64,000 nt of DNA, from positions 93,586 through 157,585 of the forward strand of contig JAUIRK010000772.1 of the NCBI GenBank assembly GCA_030549495.1. The letters run 5' to 3'. Shown here in pieces: positions 23,901 to 32,700 of this stretch. The DNA is from Nectonema munidae. Its lineage: Eukaryota > Nematomorpha > Nectonematoida > Nectonematidae. The position numbers and the translations under genes were made by a program. Below the pieces are notes generated by a model. That model was not told where the DNA came from and ran no database searches. It saw nothing but the letters and a program-made list of their open reading frames with translations. Position 1 is the first letter of the stretch; every line of letters starts with the position of its first letter.

Positions 23901-24985
23901 ATAGGCTGCGTTTCTTCCTGTGTTTCGCGAAGCGTATGTTTGGTGCAATTGTTTGATTCAGAATATCCATAAAGAATATATAGAAATCCATAAAACTATT
24001 ATTGTGGAAATCGCATCGAACGGATGAAAACTCTTTTTTCATATTAACGTTGTTGCCTTTCGTACGTTGAGTTTCTTTGCAAAGGAAGAAATGATTTCAG
24101 TATTGGAGATAATTTTAAATGTTAGTGGGTAATGGTCGCTACCACGAAGTGGCGGTAAGATAGATACACTTAAGATCTCGGTAGGAGAGTTCATTATTAA
24201 TAGATCTAAGACACTTTCTTTCCCGAAGTAGTAAATTCTTATAGCATTCTTTATCAGTGAAATAGGTTATTAGAAGCCAAAAATTCTAAAAACATATTTC
24301 CTGAGGAATTTACTTTAGAATATAAAATTAGTTGCTGATTCCAGCTTATTGAAGGATAGTTGTAGTCGTCATTAAATATCATAAAAAACTTTGAAAACAT
24401 CTTTCTTTCTTCTCCAAGAAAACTATTTTTATTTCATTGCGTTTGCACCCACTCTATTCATTTATGTTACTTTTGACAATTTAATGAAGTGTCTTGAAAA
24501 ATGTATAATAAGATTCTCAAGTCTTTCAACTGGGATAAATATAAGGAATGCGTTATGGAGAGCATCCAATTTCATGATTTAGGGTTCGTTGACGTCACTT
24601 GTATGTTTAAGGTAAAAGAAGGAATAAAAGAACGAAGAAAGAAAACGAGATTCAGTTGAGTCATAAAAGGTGCAGAACGGCGTTCACCGAAGAACAAATA
24701 GAGAAGTTGAAAGAAGCTTTCACCAAAAATCCGTATTTAACGGAAAAAAGGAAAAAATTCTTAGCTGTAGAACTTGATCTCAAAGAAAATCAAGTAAGAT
24801 TCGTGATGACGGGTGAACATGCTACGTTTAATTGAGCAACACTTTTTTCAATTTAGGTCAAAATTTGGTTTCAAAACAAAAGAGCCAAGATAAAGCAATC
24901 TGCATCCATGAACAAAAGTATTTGTGACACTTTGGCATCGCAAAATACATTTAGGCGTAAAGTGCCAATCATAAATTTTTTTTGA
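14646..24985 (+). CDS. Engrailed-class homeobox transcription factor (3 exons)
   Basis: The model joins 14,646-14,931, 24,612-24,793 and 24,857-24,985, giving 198 residues. Phases agree: exon 1 ends after one base of a codon and exon 2 completes it, and exon 2 to 3 is phase 0. EH1 (residues 23-35, LNFSIEKLLQPK) is the Groucho co-repressor motif. EH2 (80-96, LPYWCYSTRYSDRPSSG) is the Exd/Pbx-binding motif diagnostic of Engrailed. A basic EH3 follows (KRRNKRTKK). The homeodomain is residues 113-172 with R3, R5, W48, Q50, N51 and K52; K52 is typical of this class. The 26-residue tail does not match the usual EH5. It is expected to be a nuclear segment-polarity and neural repressor. The protein is much shorter than fly Engrailed (about 550). 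Start choice: the ATG at 14,646 has context caaaATGG, and no earlier in-frame ATG exists after the stop at 14,565. Confidence 0.93.
16600..16700. repeat. Dispersed repeat, copy 1 of 2
   Basis: aatttaatgag-aggaagtctttgcaatatgaagaagagtcagaggt-aaaaatgataaacaaaaggat is shared, with few mismatches and in the same orientation, with 17,565-17,640. The conserved codon-like spacing suggests the remnant of a transposon gene, but I cannot name it. Confidence 0.6.
16966..17139. mobile_element. Non-autonomous hAT-type element (CAGTGGCGTAGCC ends)
   Basis: The left end cagtggcgtagcc and right end ggttacgcccctg are inverted with two mismatches. The interior is G/C homopolymer-rich (ggggggcaag..., gctctgccccc), typical of this common miniature hAT type. 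The flanks share ACTGA, consistent with a worn 8-bp duplication. Confidence 0.7.
17565..17645. repeat. Dispersed repeat, copy 2 of 2
   Basis: Matches 16,620-16,690 over about 70 bases (gaagtctttgcaatatgagg, gagagtcagaggtaaaaaat, gatgaacaaaaggat). The 940-bp spacing and lack of similarity between the copies' flanks argue against a simple tandem duplication. Confidence 0.6.
19784..20842. mobile_element. Decayed hAT-type element, about 1.06 kb
   Basis: The left end (gtggtacccaactgaagggt, then cgcgacccc) and right end (ggttgggaaccactg) are related inverted termini of the CAGTGGTTCCCAAC type. A minus-strand open frame at 20,137-20,352 (KDFMFDLQMKISLFL...) sits inside and could be transposase-derived, but I cannot align it with confidence. 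No convincing target duplication remains. Confidence 0.6.
21889..22333. mobile_element. 445-bp non-autonomous hAT element inserted in the LINE
   Basis: The ends cagttgttcccaac and gttgggaaccactg are inverted with one mismatch. The 8-bp flanks gtctaaag (21,881) and ctctaaag (22,334) are a target duplication with one change. LINE coding sequence resumes on both sides, which proves insertion into an older LINE. Confidence 0.88.
22837..23456. mobile_element. 620-bp non-autonomous hAT element inserted in the LINE
   Basis: The ends cagtaacgtagctagaaatt and the complement of aatttctggatccgtcactg are imperfect inverted repeats. The 8-bp flanks gttgtagg and cttgtaga agree at six positions. Sub-terminal words ggagggtcc and gggcccggcccc are typical of this family. 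The plus-strand open frame inside (22,862-23,167) is not coding. Its right part is repeated at 37,010-37,090. Confidence 0.78.
24612..24793 (+). CDS. Engrailed exon 2 (EH3 and homeodomain helices 1-2)
   Basis: Begins after tttaag at 24,611 and completes Gly96. It encodes KRRNKRTKKENEIQLSH and homeodomain positions 1-44, ending at Gln44 with donor gtaaga. The adjacent LINE remnant ends only about 230 bases upstream. Confidence 0.92.
24857..24985 (+). CDS. Engrailed exon 3 (recognition helix and C-terminus)
   Basis: Preceded by a 63-bp intron ending tttcaatttag. Starts with VKIWFQNKRAKIKQ, the recognition helix, and ends at TGA 24,983-24,985. The following residues (SMNKSICDTLASQNTF) replace the usual LALQLMAQGLYNH-type EH5. 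Confidence 0.92.
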   Translation, partial: VKIWFQNKRAKIKQSASMNKSICDTLASQNTFRRKVPIINFF

Positions 24986-25042
24986 ATTAATATATTTAAC
25001 ATCACAAATACAATAATTTATTATACTTGATTAAAAATTATA

Positions 25043-25048
25043 AATAAA
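25043..25048 (+). terminator. Candidate poly(A) signal of engrailed
   Basis: AATAAA 58 bases after the stop codon, followed by a T-rich stretch. It is the first canonical hexamer downstream. Confidence 0.5.
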
Positions 25049-25470
25049 TATTCCTGCGTGCATGTATAATGTATATGCATTTACAAAGGAGACACTTATT
25101 GTCAATATCGATACGATACTTTCATCTATTTACTTTTGAATCAATATATTAATAATATTTAATGTCAATACGAAAACCTTGTCGAAACAAAAACTGTAAA
25201 TGCTTAAGTTATAAATATCTTCCTGTTTTATATTTAATATATCGAGTTTATTGAGTTATACCGCACAGTTGAGGATGTTGAGAAGTGCAAGGAACTATAA
25301 AACTCTATCACTGCTCAATTTTTATTCCTTTTAATATTTATATGTACATGAATATTTTTAGAGTACTTCATTTATTATATCGTTTTTTCCATTTAAATTT
25401 TCATTTTCCATCTTTATTTTTAAAATAAAGTTTCATTCTTCCTATTTTACAATTTATGTTCAAACTTTTT

Positions 25471-25605
25471 TAGTTAGCCTTACCGCATCTATAGAGAACA
25501 ACAATCTTCCACAGCTTGACAGATGGTAATGATAGTCACGATTGTGAATCGAACCCAGACCATCTGGATCAATGCCCTACGCTCCTACCACTAGACCAAC
25601 CTGCC
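25471..25605 (-). mobile_element. tRNA-derived SINE, family B, copy 1
   Basis: On the minus strand the element begins ggcaggttggtctagtggta, a good RNA polymerase III A box, and has the B box GGTTCGATTC about 45 bases on. The tail catctgtcaagctgtggaag, then attgttgttctctatagatg, is shared with the copy at 52.8 kb. The tRNA-like head cannot form a full tRNA. Confidence 0.75.
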
Positions 25606-25761
25606 AAAAACATTTACAAAAAAATTGTAAAATACTTTTACTCAGTTTATATTCCATTATTATGAAATTATATTTTCGCTGACCTATCGTAGACGACATT
25701 GCTACATCTGTGGCTTAGCTTTTTAAATTTTTTACATTTGAAATGAAGAAAAGGAGTGTGA

Positions 25762-25912
25762 GTAGGCTTGGTTAGATACTGGGTTTCGATAACTCAAGGT
25801 CTTGGGTTCGATCCCGTATCAAGCCTACTTTCTTCATAGTTCAATACAAGCGGCGCAATTGTGCCTTCTCGATGAAAAGACCCCACGGTACCTTTTCCTT
25901 TGCCTACTAACC
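25762..25912 (+). mobile_element. tRNA-derived SINE, family A, copy 1
   Basis: Starts gtaggcttggttagatactg and contains the B box GGTTCGATCCC. The first nine bases gtaggcttg pair perfectly with caagcctac 58 bases later, as an acceptor-like stem. The tail continues ttcatagttcaatacaagcg, then gatgaaaagaccccacggta, and ends in a cctttgcc stretch. Three further copies are in the window. Confidence 0.82.
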
Positions 25913-26280
25913 ATTATCATAACAACAAGTGGAGACAAAACCTTTCTACAATCTTATAACGTGAACTGAAATTAATTGACTCCATAAAAATGTACTTAAT
26001 TCATTTTAAAAAGCAAAACTATTAAACGATTGCTTCAAATATTTAAGAATTGGTCTTAGCTTATCATGAACATTTTGACACTGATAGAAAGGCCAGTTTC
26101 CACAAAGATGTTTTATGATTTAATCTTCTTATTGTTTGCTTAACATTTTTACATTAACTTTCAATAATCAGGATTTAAATGCAGTCTCATTTTTAAAAAT
26201 GGATGCTAAGCCAAAAATGATATAGTTCCCACTTCAATCAAAAATATTGACTTGTCTAGTGTATCTATTTGAATAACGAA

Positions 26281-26286
26281 TTTATT
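26281..26286 (-). terminator. Candidate poly(A) signal of the ADAMTS gene
   Basis: TTTATT on the plus strand is AATAAA on the minus strand, 311 bases past the ADAMTS stop codon. It is not certain to be the one used. Confidence 0.4.
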
Positions 26287-26596
26287 TCTTCAAAATATAT
26301 TAAATATGTATATAAAGTAAACAAAAGACAAAATGCAAACTTATAAAAGCTGGAAGAAGGTTTTCGTAAAAATAACCACATCAACCGTACCAAACAACAC
26401 TATAATCTGTGCAAAAAATATGAGCATATACTAAGGAAATATTGCAGTGTATTTACAAAAAAAATGTTTGAAATGTAAACAAGAGCACACATGAAGATAA
26501 TGCTGATTATAAATACGGAAGTCTTTCTCTCAGCTCTTAAGCGCTCGTTAAGAATGTTGTAGAGGAACTCTAGTGTAAAGATATAAGTAGAGACGT

Positions 26597-26769
26597 CTAA
26601 AACTGAGCTGTGTAAGAGGTGTCTAAGGGTTGCTTGCATTCTCCAGAGACGCAGTAGTACGGTCCAGATTCGTCAACGTGACAAAGAGCCCCATTTGGAA
26701 TCATGCCACTCGGAATAAATTGATCATTGTCTGATCTGTGACAGTATATATGACAAGAATGTTCGATAT
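26597..26769 (-). CDS. ADAMTS exon 16 (cysteine-rich, stop)
   Basis: Acceptor ttttgtgctag; encodes IEHSCHIYCHRSDN, MIPNGALCHVDESGPYYC and VSGECKQPLDTSYTAQF, then TAG. C-x-x-x-C and DGTxC...C-x-x-G-x-C are the cysteine-rich core. There is no donor before the stop, so this looks like the true terminal exon. Confidence 0.92.
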
Positions 26770-29700
26770 CTAGCACAAAAATAGATATAACAGAATAGAG
26801 GCACACTATTATAAAGAAAGGCAAGGCATCTTCAAGGTAAATAGGGGCAGAAACACGTTAGTCCGCTATTCAGTGAGCTGGTTAATTAATATATTGGTTG
26901 ATTGTGTTGAAAGATGAAGAAAGCCATGACAGAAAATTCTATTCACTCGGGTAGAGCTTATCAATGACAAGTTTTCTTCCTATTTTACATTTTTAACTGG
27001 GCGAATGGGATTCGCTCATTATATTGGAGATCTTACTATCAGATTTGTAACTTTATCCTCTTCCATTTTTAGGTATACAAGGTTTATACCTTTTTTAGGC
27101 TTAAAAACTAAAATCGGGGTAATAATAATGGATGCCGCAATGAATTAAAAAAAGAATTGATAAAGATAACATGAAAAAGAGTTGTATAGATTTAGCACAA
27201 AAAATACTTGAGACAAGTAGGATTTGAGCTATACTCAAAAGTATGCACTTTCATTTTTAGGTCAATTTTTTACTTAGTCAACAATTTTGCAACTTTTGAG
27301 TAACTTTTTAACTTGCATATTCATAATATTAGAGCCCCACTTTAAGAAAATTCTTTGTTTTCAAATCACTCTTCCACATGAATGATAAGCGTCGACAGGT
27401 GTAGCAGCTGAAACATTATTAGGTGTGTCGCAAGGAGTTAAAAATATTGTATGAAAAAATTGTTTAAAATAATTGTTATAAAAACGCAAAAAAGAGAAAT
27501 TTCCCTTTTTTTCAAATTTGATAAAGTTCATTCCTTGATATTTCTTCAGTCTCACTTTCTAAAGTTTCCATGATGTCCATTTAAAAAAGAATAACGCATA
27601 AATCAGCAAGAGTAGGTTGAAAAATAGTTTAAAAACCGATCTAAAATTAAAAACTCTATTGCAATTAAACTTATGTTAGAAGATATTTATCTATACCTCC
27701 AAATGACCTATTTGCCCTCCCTAGAGCACTCCCATCAAAGTCAGCCTAATTTAATGATAAGAATTGAATGCTAATTTTCTTATATTTTAAGAATATTGGA
27801 GCTAGACTTTACTTGAATTCATGTGAGCATATTGCAAGCCATAATCGTATGGAGTTTGACTTGTGCTTTTTTTTTGGCAAAATTTATTGATGTAGTTCTT
27901 TACACTGATTGGAACACAGTTCTAAAACGGAAACAAATGAAATATGAAAAAAGCATCTTATAAAGCAGTAGAAACTTTATTTTTTGACTAGATGTATTTT
28001 CTTGAAATTGACTGTAACAATTAGGTAGAAATTTTGTTTAAATATTTTTTCAACTTCACTACATATTTGCTTAGTAAATTTTAAGATAAAATTGAGAATT
28101 ATCCAATGAAATATAAGCTTAGGATCATTTGCTAATTTAATGTAACTCTTAAATTTACTTTTAAATATTTACAATTTGATTTTTATTACTATATTTAAAA
28201 TTTAGTTGATATTTTAAATTCTTTTCATAAGTCTCAAAAAAAAATTTTTACATACAGACTTAATTAACTTCTGGTTAGGGTTAGAACTCAAATTTTTAGA
28301 CAAAAAATGTTCAGGTGTTAAAATTAACGCCATCTAAACGAGAAACTATATTCACTACTTTAGCTTTCCTCTATTTATTTTATCTAGCCCATTTTTTTTT
28401 ATACTTTTCACTTTTTTTAAATTGAGTTGATCCTGCAGTGCGATAAAAAGCTCAAGCATTTAAGCTCGAAAAAGATTCGATTACCAAAAATCATAGTAGA
28501 ATTCAAGTTGTTTGTAGAATAAGGGTTGAAGAATTTTTTTGTAGTTCATTAAAAAATTTCTATTAAAATTTTTTATGCATCAATTATGTTTTAATAAAAA
28601 TAACTTTAATTTTATTTAATGTAAACCGGATCAAATTACGATATGAAGTAAGATACAGTTAGTTTTCACTTCATTATTCTGAATCCTTAAACTTTTTCTT
28701 TCTAGTTTCACGTTTGAATACATGAACTAATAAAAATAATTATAATTAAGCTATGAATAAAGTTGGTATGCATAAAGATTAATCCTAAAGTAATCATCTC
28801 AGATTTTTCTCTTGATCAGATAGGAATTGAAGCAAAATATATGCATAAGGATAAGGAATAAATAAGGAGCACGCTTACTTGTCTGATCACGTCGGCTGGC
28901 TTGCAAATTTTGTATTCAACATTCGCTCCTACACACTCTCTTCCACCATTTATTGGTCTTAAAAGCATCGGAAATAAAGTGTAAAAATAAGTTAGATGAA
29001 ATGCGGTTGTTGGATTAAAAGTTATTAGACGCTTTCTTCTGCCACGAATTTAAATTTAAATTTTGATGAAAATGCTAAGAAGAGACGTCAATTTTCTGAA
29101 CAGTTGGGAAAGAAAAATTAAGAATGAAAGCTTCATTCAAACATTTTAATGCTTTTTTAATGATTTTTCAGTTATTGTTTATTTTAACAATGATACTGTG
29201 TGTCTTTTGAACCCTTAAGTTTTTAACCGGTCCGCAAAAGCTGTAAGTGTTCCAAATATGGCTGCCCGTGATTTGAGTTTGCATCTCTAAGAAGACATAA
29301 AAGATAAAAGAGAAACATTAAGTTTCTAGCACTAAAGAATTGAAGGCTTAGGTTTTAGTTTCTAATGGATGCTGCTGGAAGATCCAATCTCTTCAAATTG
29401 ACAAAAGCTTCAAAAATTTTGATACTTTCAATAATAATCAAGACATATTTGAAAACTTTTCGATGATGTTTATGATTTTGAAGCTGTCAAGAAAAATTTT
29501 TGAGCTAATTTTTAAAATCTAACCATTAACAAAAAGACTAAGAAAGAAGTGAATTAGAAGAAAGAGCCTTTCCTTACTTGGGATTGTCGCAACTTCTAGT
29601 GAAAATTTCAACAGCTTCTCCATACTCAAAGCAATTGTATGCACAGCCATTTGCTTTCCACTCATTCCACCCGCCATCCAAGATTTCAGGAAAATAGTCC

Positions 29701-32700
29701 GAAGGCCACGCTTGACATTCCCCTGAACGACAGTACTGCAAAGAATAGAGAAAGTGTGAGCAACCAAGAGAATATTTATTTGGATGGAATAAAGTGAGCA
29801 AAAAATGAAAATTTTTTGATTTCATCCACAGCCAAAACAAAATGTAGCCAGCAATTTAGTTTGTTTGTTTGTAAACAAAAAAGCTGGGTTTGTTGTCGAC
29901 AAAATCTCTTTTGGGCTGTCGGAGAAATCTTATTTTTCGTTTTGTCAAAGTATGCTTTTATGAATAAAAGGTGGTGCATGTAAAATAGATCGATGTAAAA
30001 TGCACTTAAAAGAAGCGGTCATACCCAAAGTTGGAAGATTCTGAAATACACGGCTTTCTTTTTTCAAAATGTCAAAATTATAGATCATTCTATATATACA
30101 AAATTGAAATTTTATACATAGAACTTTCCTTCTTTGCGTAGAATAAAAATGCGCGACTTATATCATTCTTTCAATACAAAACTCCTTTTGTGTTTATATG
30201 CTCTCCCCTCCAGGGCTCGTCTTAGGTGTAGGAAAGCCAATTACAATTTTTATAAAAAAGATATAGATAGGTGTACCGCATTATGGTGAACGTTTGTGTA
30301 ACTGAATTAATGAAGATCTAGTTGTGCGTTTAATGCCGTTGATAACATCAGAAACGGAAGTAAGAGCAAAAGGTTAATCCAGTTCTATTCATTATTACTA
30401 TATAAGACTTATGCATTAGATTAATGTGACGTCTTTTTTTTCAGATAACTTTTTTACGTCGGTAAGGTAGGTTAGATACTGTGTTTCGATAACTCAAGGT
30501 CTTGGGTTCGATCCTCCACAAAGCCTACTTTCCTCATAGTTCGATTTCTTGATGAAAACACCCCACAGTACCTTTACCTTTACCTTACATATAGTGTGTG
30601 TAGTTTTGTCAGGATGCCAATCCATAAATCATTACAAGCACCAACGTTGTTATATTTTTTAATCATGTGCTTTAAAGGATTATTGTCTTGAATAAAAGAT
30701 CAGCGTTATAATTCTCTTCTTATCAATAACTTTAAATGGGTTGCGAATAATTAAAAAATCACATTTCTTTTCATATCAAAATGGATTATTTTTAGCTTCA
30801 TATTTAAAAAAGATAAAATAAATTGTCTTTACTTTATGGACAACTAAACTTTTTCATCGTTTTTGTAATTCTTTCTTTTTTAAAAAGTTCCAGCATCAAC
30901 GAAATTTTTTGCTAATTTGAAATAAAAAGTTCAAAGTATTACAAGAAATTATACTTGAAACGAATATTAAATGTAAATTGTACCAAAAGATGTCACAAAG
31001 CATTTAATCTTGGATAAATTAAGCAAACTTTTCCTCGCTTGCGCGGTTATTAGAATAAGCATAGAATGTAGCAACATACTTTTCCAGGTGAGCAAAATGT
31101 TCCATCTAAAGCAGGATGAGTTCCATAAGCGAAAAATTCGTTGTGTGGTTGCGTGCACCATAAATAATGGCAAATAGTCTAAACAACATTTTAAATCTAA
31201 AGAATGCGGTTATAAACGATCCCGGTTACAATAACTAACGGATTTTGTTGTTTTCTTCAAAACGATACGCAAATTTTGATAAAACTCCGTTTATAACGAA
31301 ATTTTATTATAATCCACACATTTTGAAGGGAAAATTTTTCTTGATCCCAAAAACTATTTTTATCAGTTGGACCTTTTTTTATATTAATTTTTTTTTAAAA
31401 ATTCACTTGCTTCTTATTTTATTAATTTTAGAAAAAGGAGAAATTTATTTATGAATAGATCTATAATAAAATAAGAAGAATATAGTAAGAATTATGCATA
31501 AACATAATCACACAATACTTTACATGATGATATTTTTCAAAAGACTTGGAAGGCGCTAATGTGAAAAAAATGACTTATCATATGAATTAAATAAAAAACA
31601 TTGTATATTGCAAGTTTTTTCATACTTATATACTACTCTATGTTGCTAAAAAACTGTTATGTGGGCGCGATTTGGATAACTCAAGGTCTTGTGGATTCGA
31701 TCCCGCATCAAGCCCACTTTCCTCATATTTCGATACAAGCGACGCAAGTGTGCCTTCCCGATGAAAGGCACCCAACGATACCTTCATCTTTACTCCCTTT
31801 TTTAGTTCTTGTTTTAATAATTTTCATATTAATATTTTTAAAGTTAATTTCCAATATACAATGATTTTTTATTTACTTAAAATGCGCCAACTTTTAAAAC
31901 ATTTTCATATTGATGATATAAATGAAGGAAACAAAGCTAGAAATGAATAGTCAGAGCAAAAGATAGAAAGCAATCTAGTTGATAAAAGTGTACATTTCAA
32001 TTTATTAGAGAACGGCTGATAATAATCTTGTTACTTTTGATGTTAATATTTTTAATTTTAATAAAGCTGAAGCTTTAATAATTTAGACAAATATAAAAAT
32101 GAAATTGATAAATGCGATGCATCGATTTTGATTGTTTGCCTTAGAGAATTAAATGATGATACCTTTTTGTAAGAATGAGAAAATAAAATATTAGTATAAA
32201 AAAAACTATAATCTAGTTACTGTAAAGTACATTAATTTAGTGAGAACAAAAATTAGCGAGTTATGGTTCAAAAAGAAATTGGCGAGAATTTAATTTCCCC
32301 AATAAACATTTCTGTACTTGTAGATATTTTGTCTAAAAAATTTAGTTTTTTACTCGTCGTTGAGAACTTAATATCGAAATTGTACAGTCATTTTTAATTT
32401 TATATATGGAAGATTTTATATGCTATAAGAAAATTTTATATAAAAAAATTTGAAAATCTCGAAAATAAGCTCGTTCAATTGAATTTCGTGAAATTCTCGT
32501 CTTAGCGAAGTTGGCCATATTAAATCCCTTGCGAAAATTTCTTACTTTACATAACATAATTTACCATAACATAACTTTATTAGTGAAAAAAAAGCCTATA
32601 AAATATCGCATCATAGATCTCTATCATATCTTAAAGTGCAGATGGAAAAATTCTAGTATATAAGGTATTAAAAGTGGTCAAACATTTTTTCCTTTCAAAA

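Larger units (their letters stand above)
21780..24380 (-). mobile_element. CR1/Jockey-like LINE remnant, interrupted by two hAT elements
   Basis: On the minus strand, near 24,370, an endonuclease-type word (FNDDYNYPSISWNQQ) appears, and the sequence continues in broken frames to the reverse transcriptase: RINGQSSSLIDVTSAVI, LSNLYINDLPSKIDSHLKLF, ADVLKIY, ALYEWCNTWGMDLNFSK, and after an insertion PHLEYSCNIPSN near 21,800. The catalytic FADD box reads FADV, and stops are frequent, so it is dead. It lies antisense in engrailed intron 1. Confidence 0.85.
14932..24611 (+). other. Engrailed intron 1 (9.7 kb), filled with repeats
   Basis: The intron runs from gtatgc to tttaag. It contains hAT-type miniature elements (16,966-17,139; 19,784-20,842; 21,889-22,333; 22,837-23,456), an antisense LINE remnant (21,780-24,380) and a duplicated segment at 16.6 and 17.55 kb. 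17,150-17,530 is rich in gatgcggat-type words, seen in many arthropod repeats. 15.0-16.5 kb and 17.7-19.7 kb show no feature I can name, and regulatory elements cannot be excluded there. Confidence 0.85.

Noticed and set aside
25762-25830. Functional tRNA gene
   Set aside because: It has A and B boxes and paired ends, but no proper anticodon arm or five-base-pair T stem, and related copies continue into a common tail. It is a SINE head.
27361-27450. Extra ADAMTS exon (CYTCRR or DAYHSCGRVI)
   Set aside because: Cysteine-containing frames exist behind a good acceptor, but none fits the phases of exons 15 and 16, which already join correctly.
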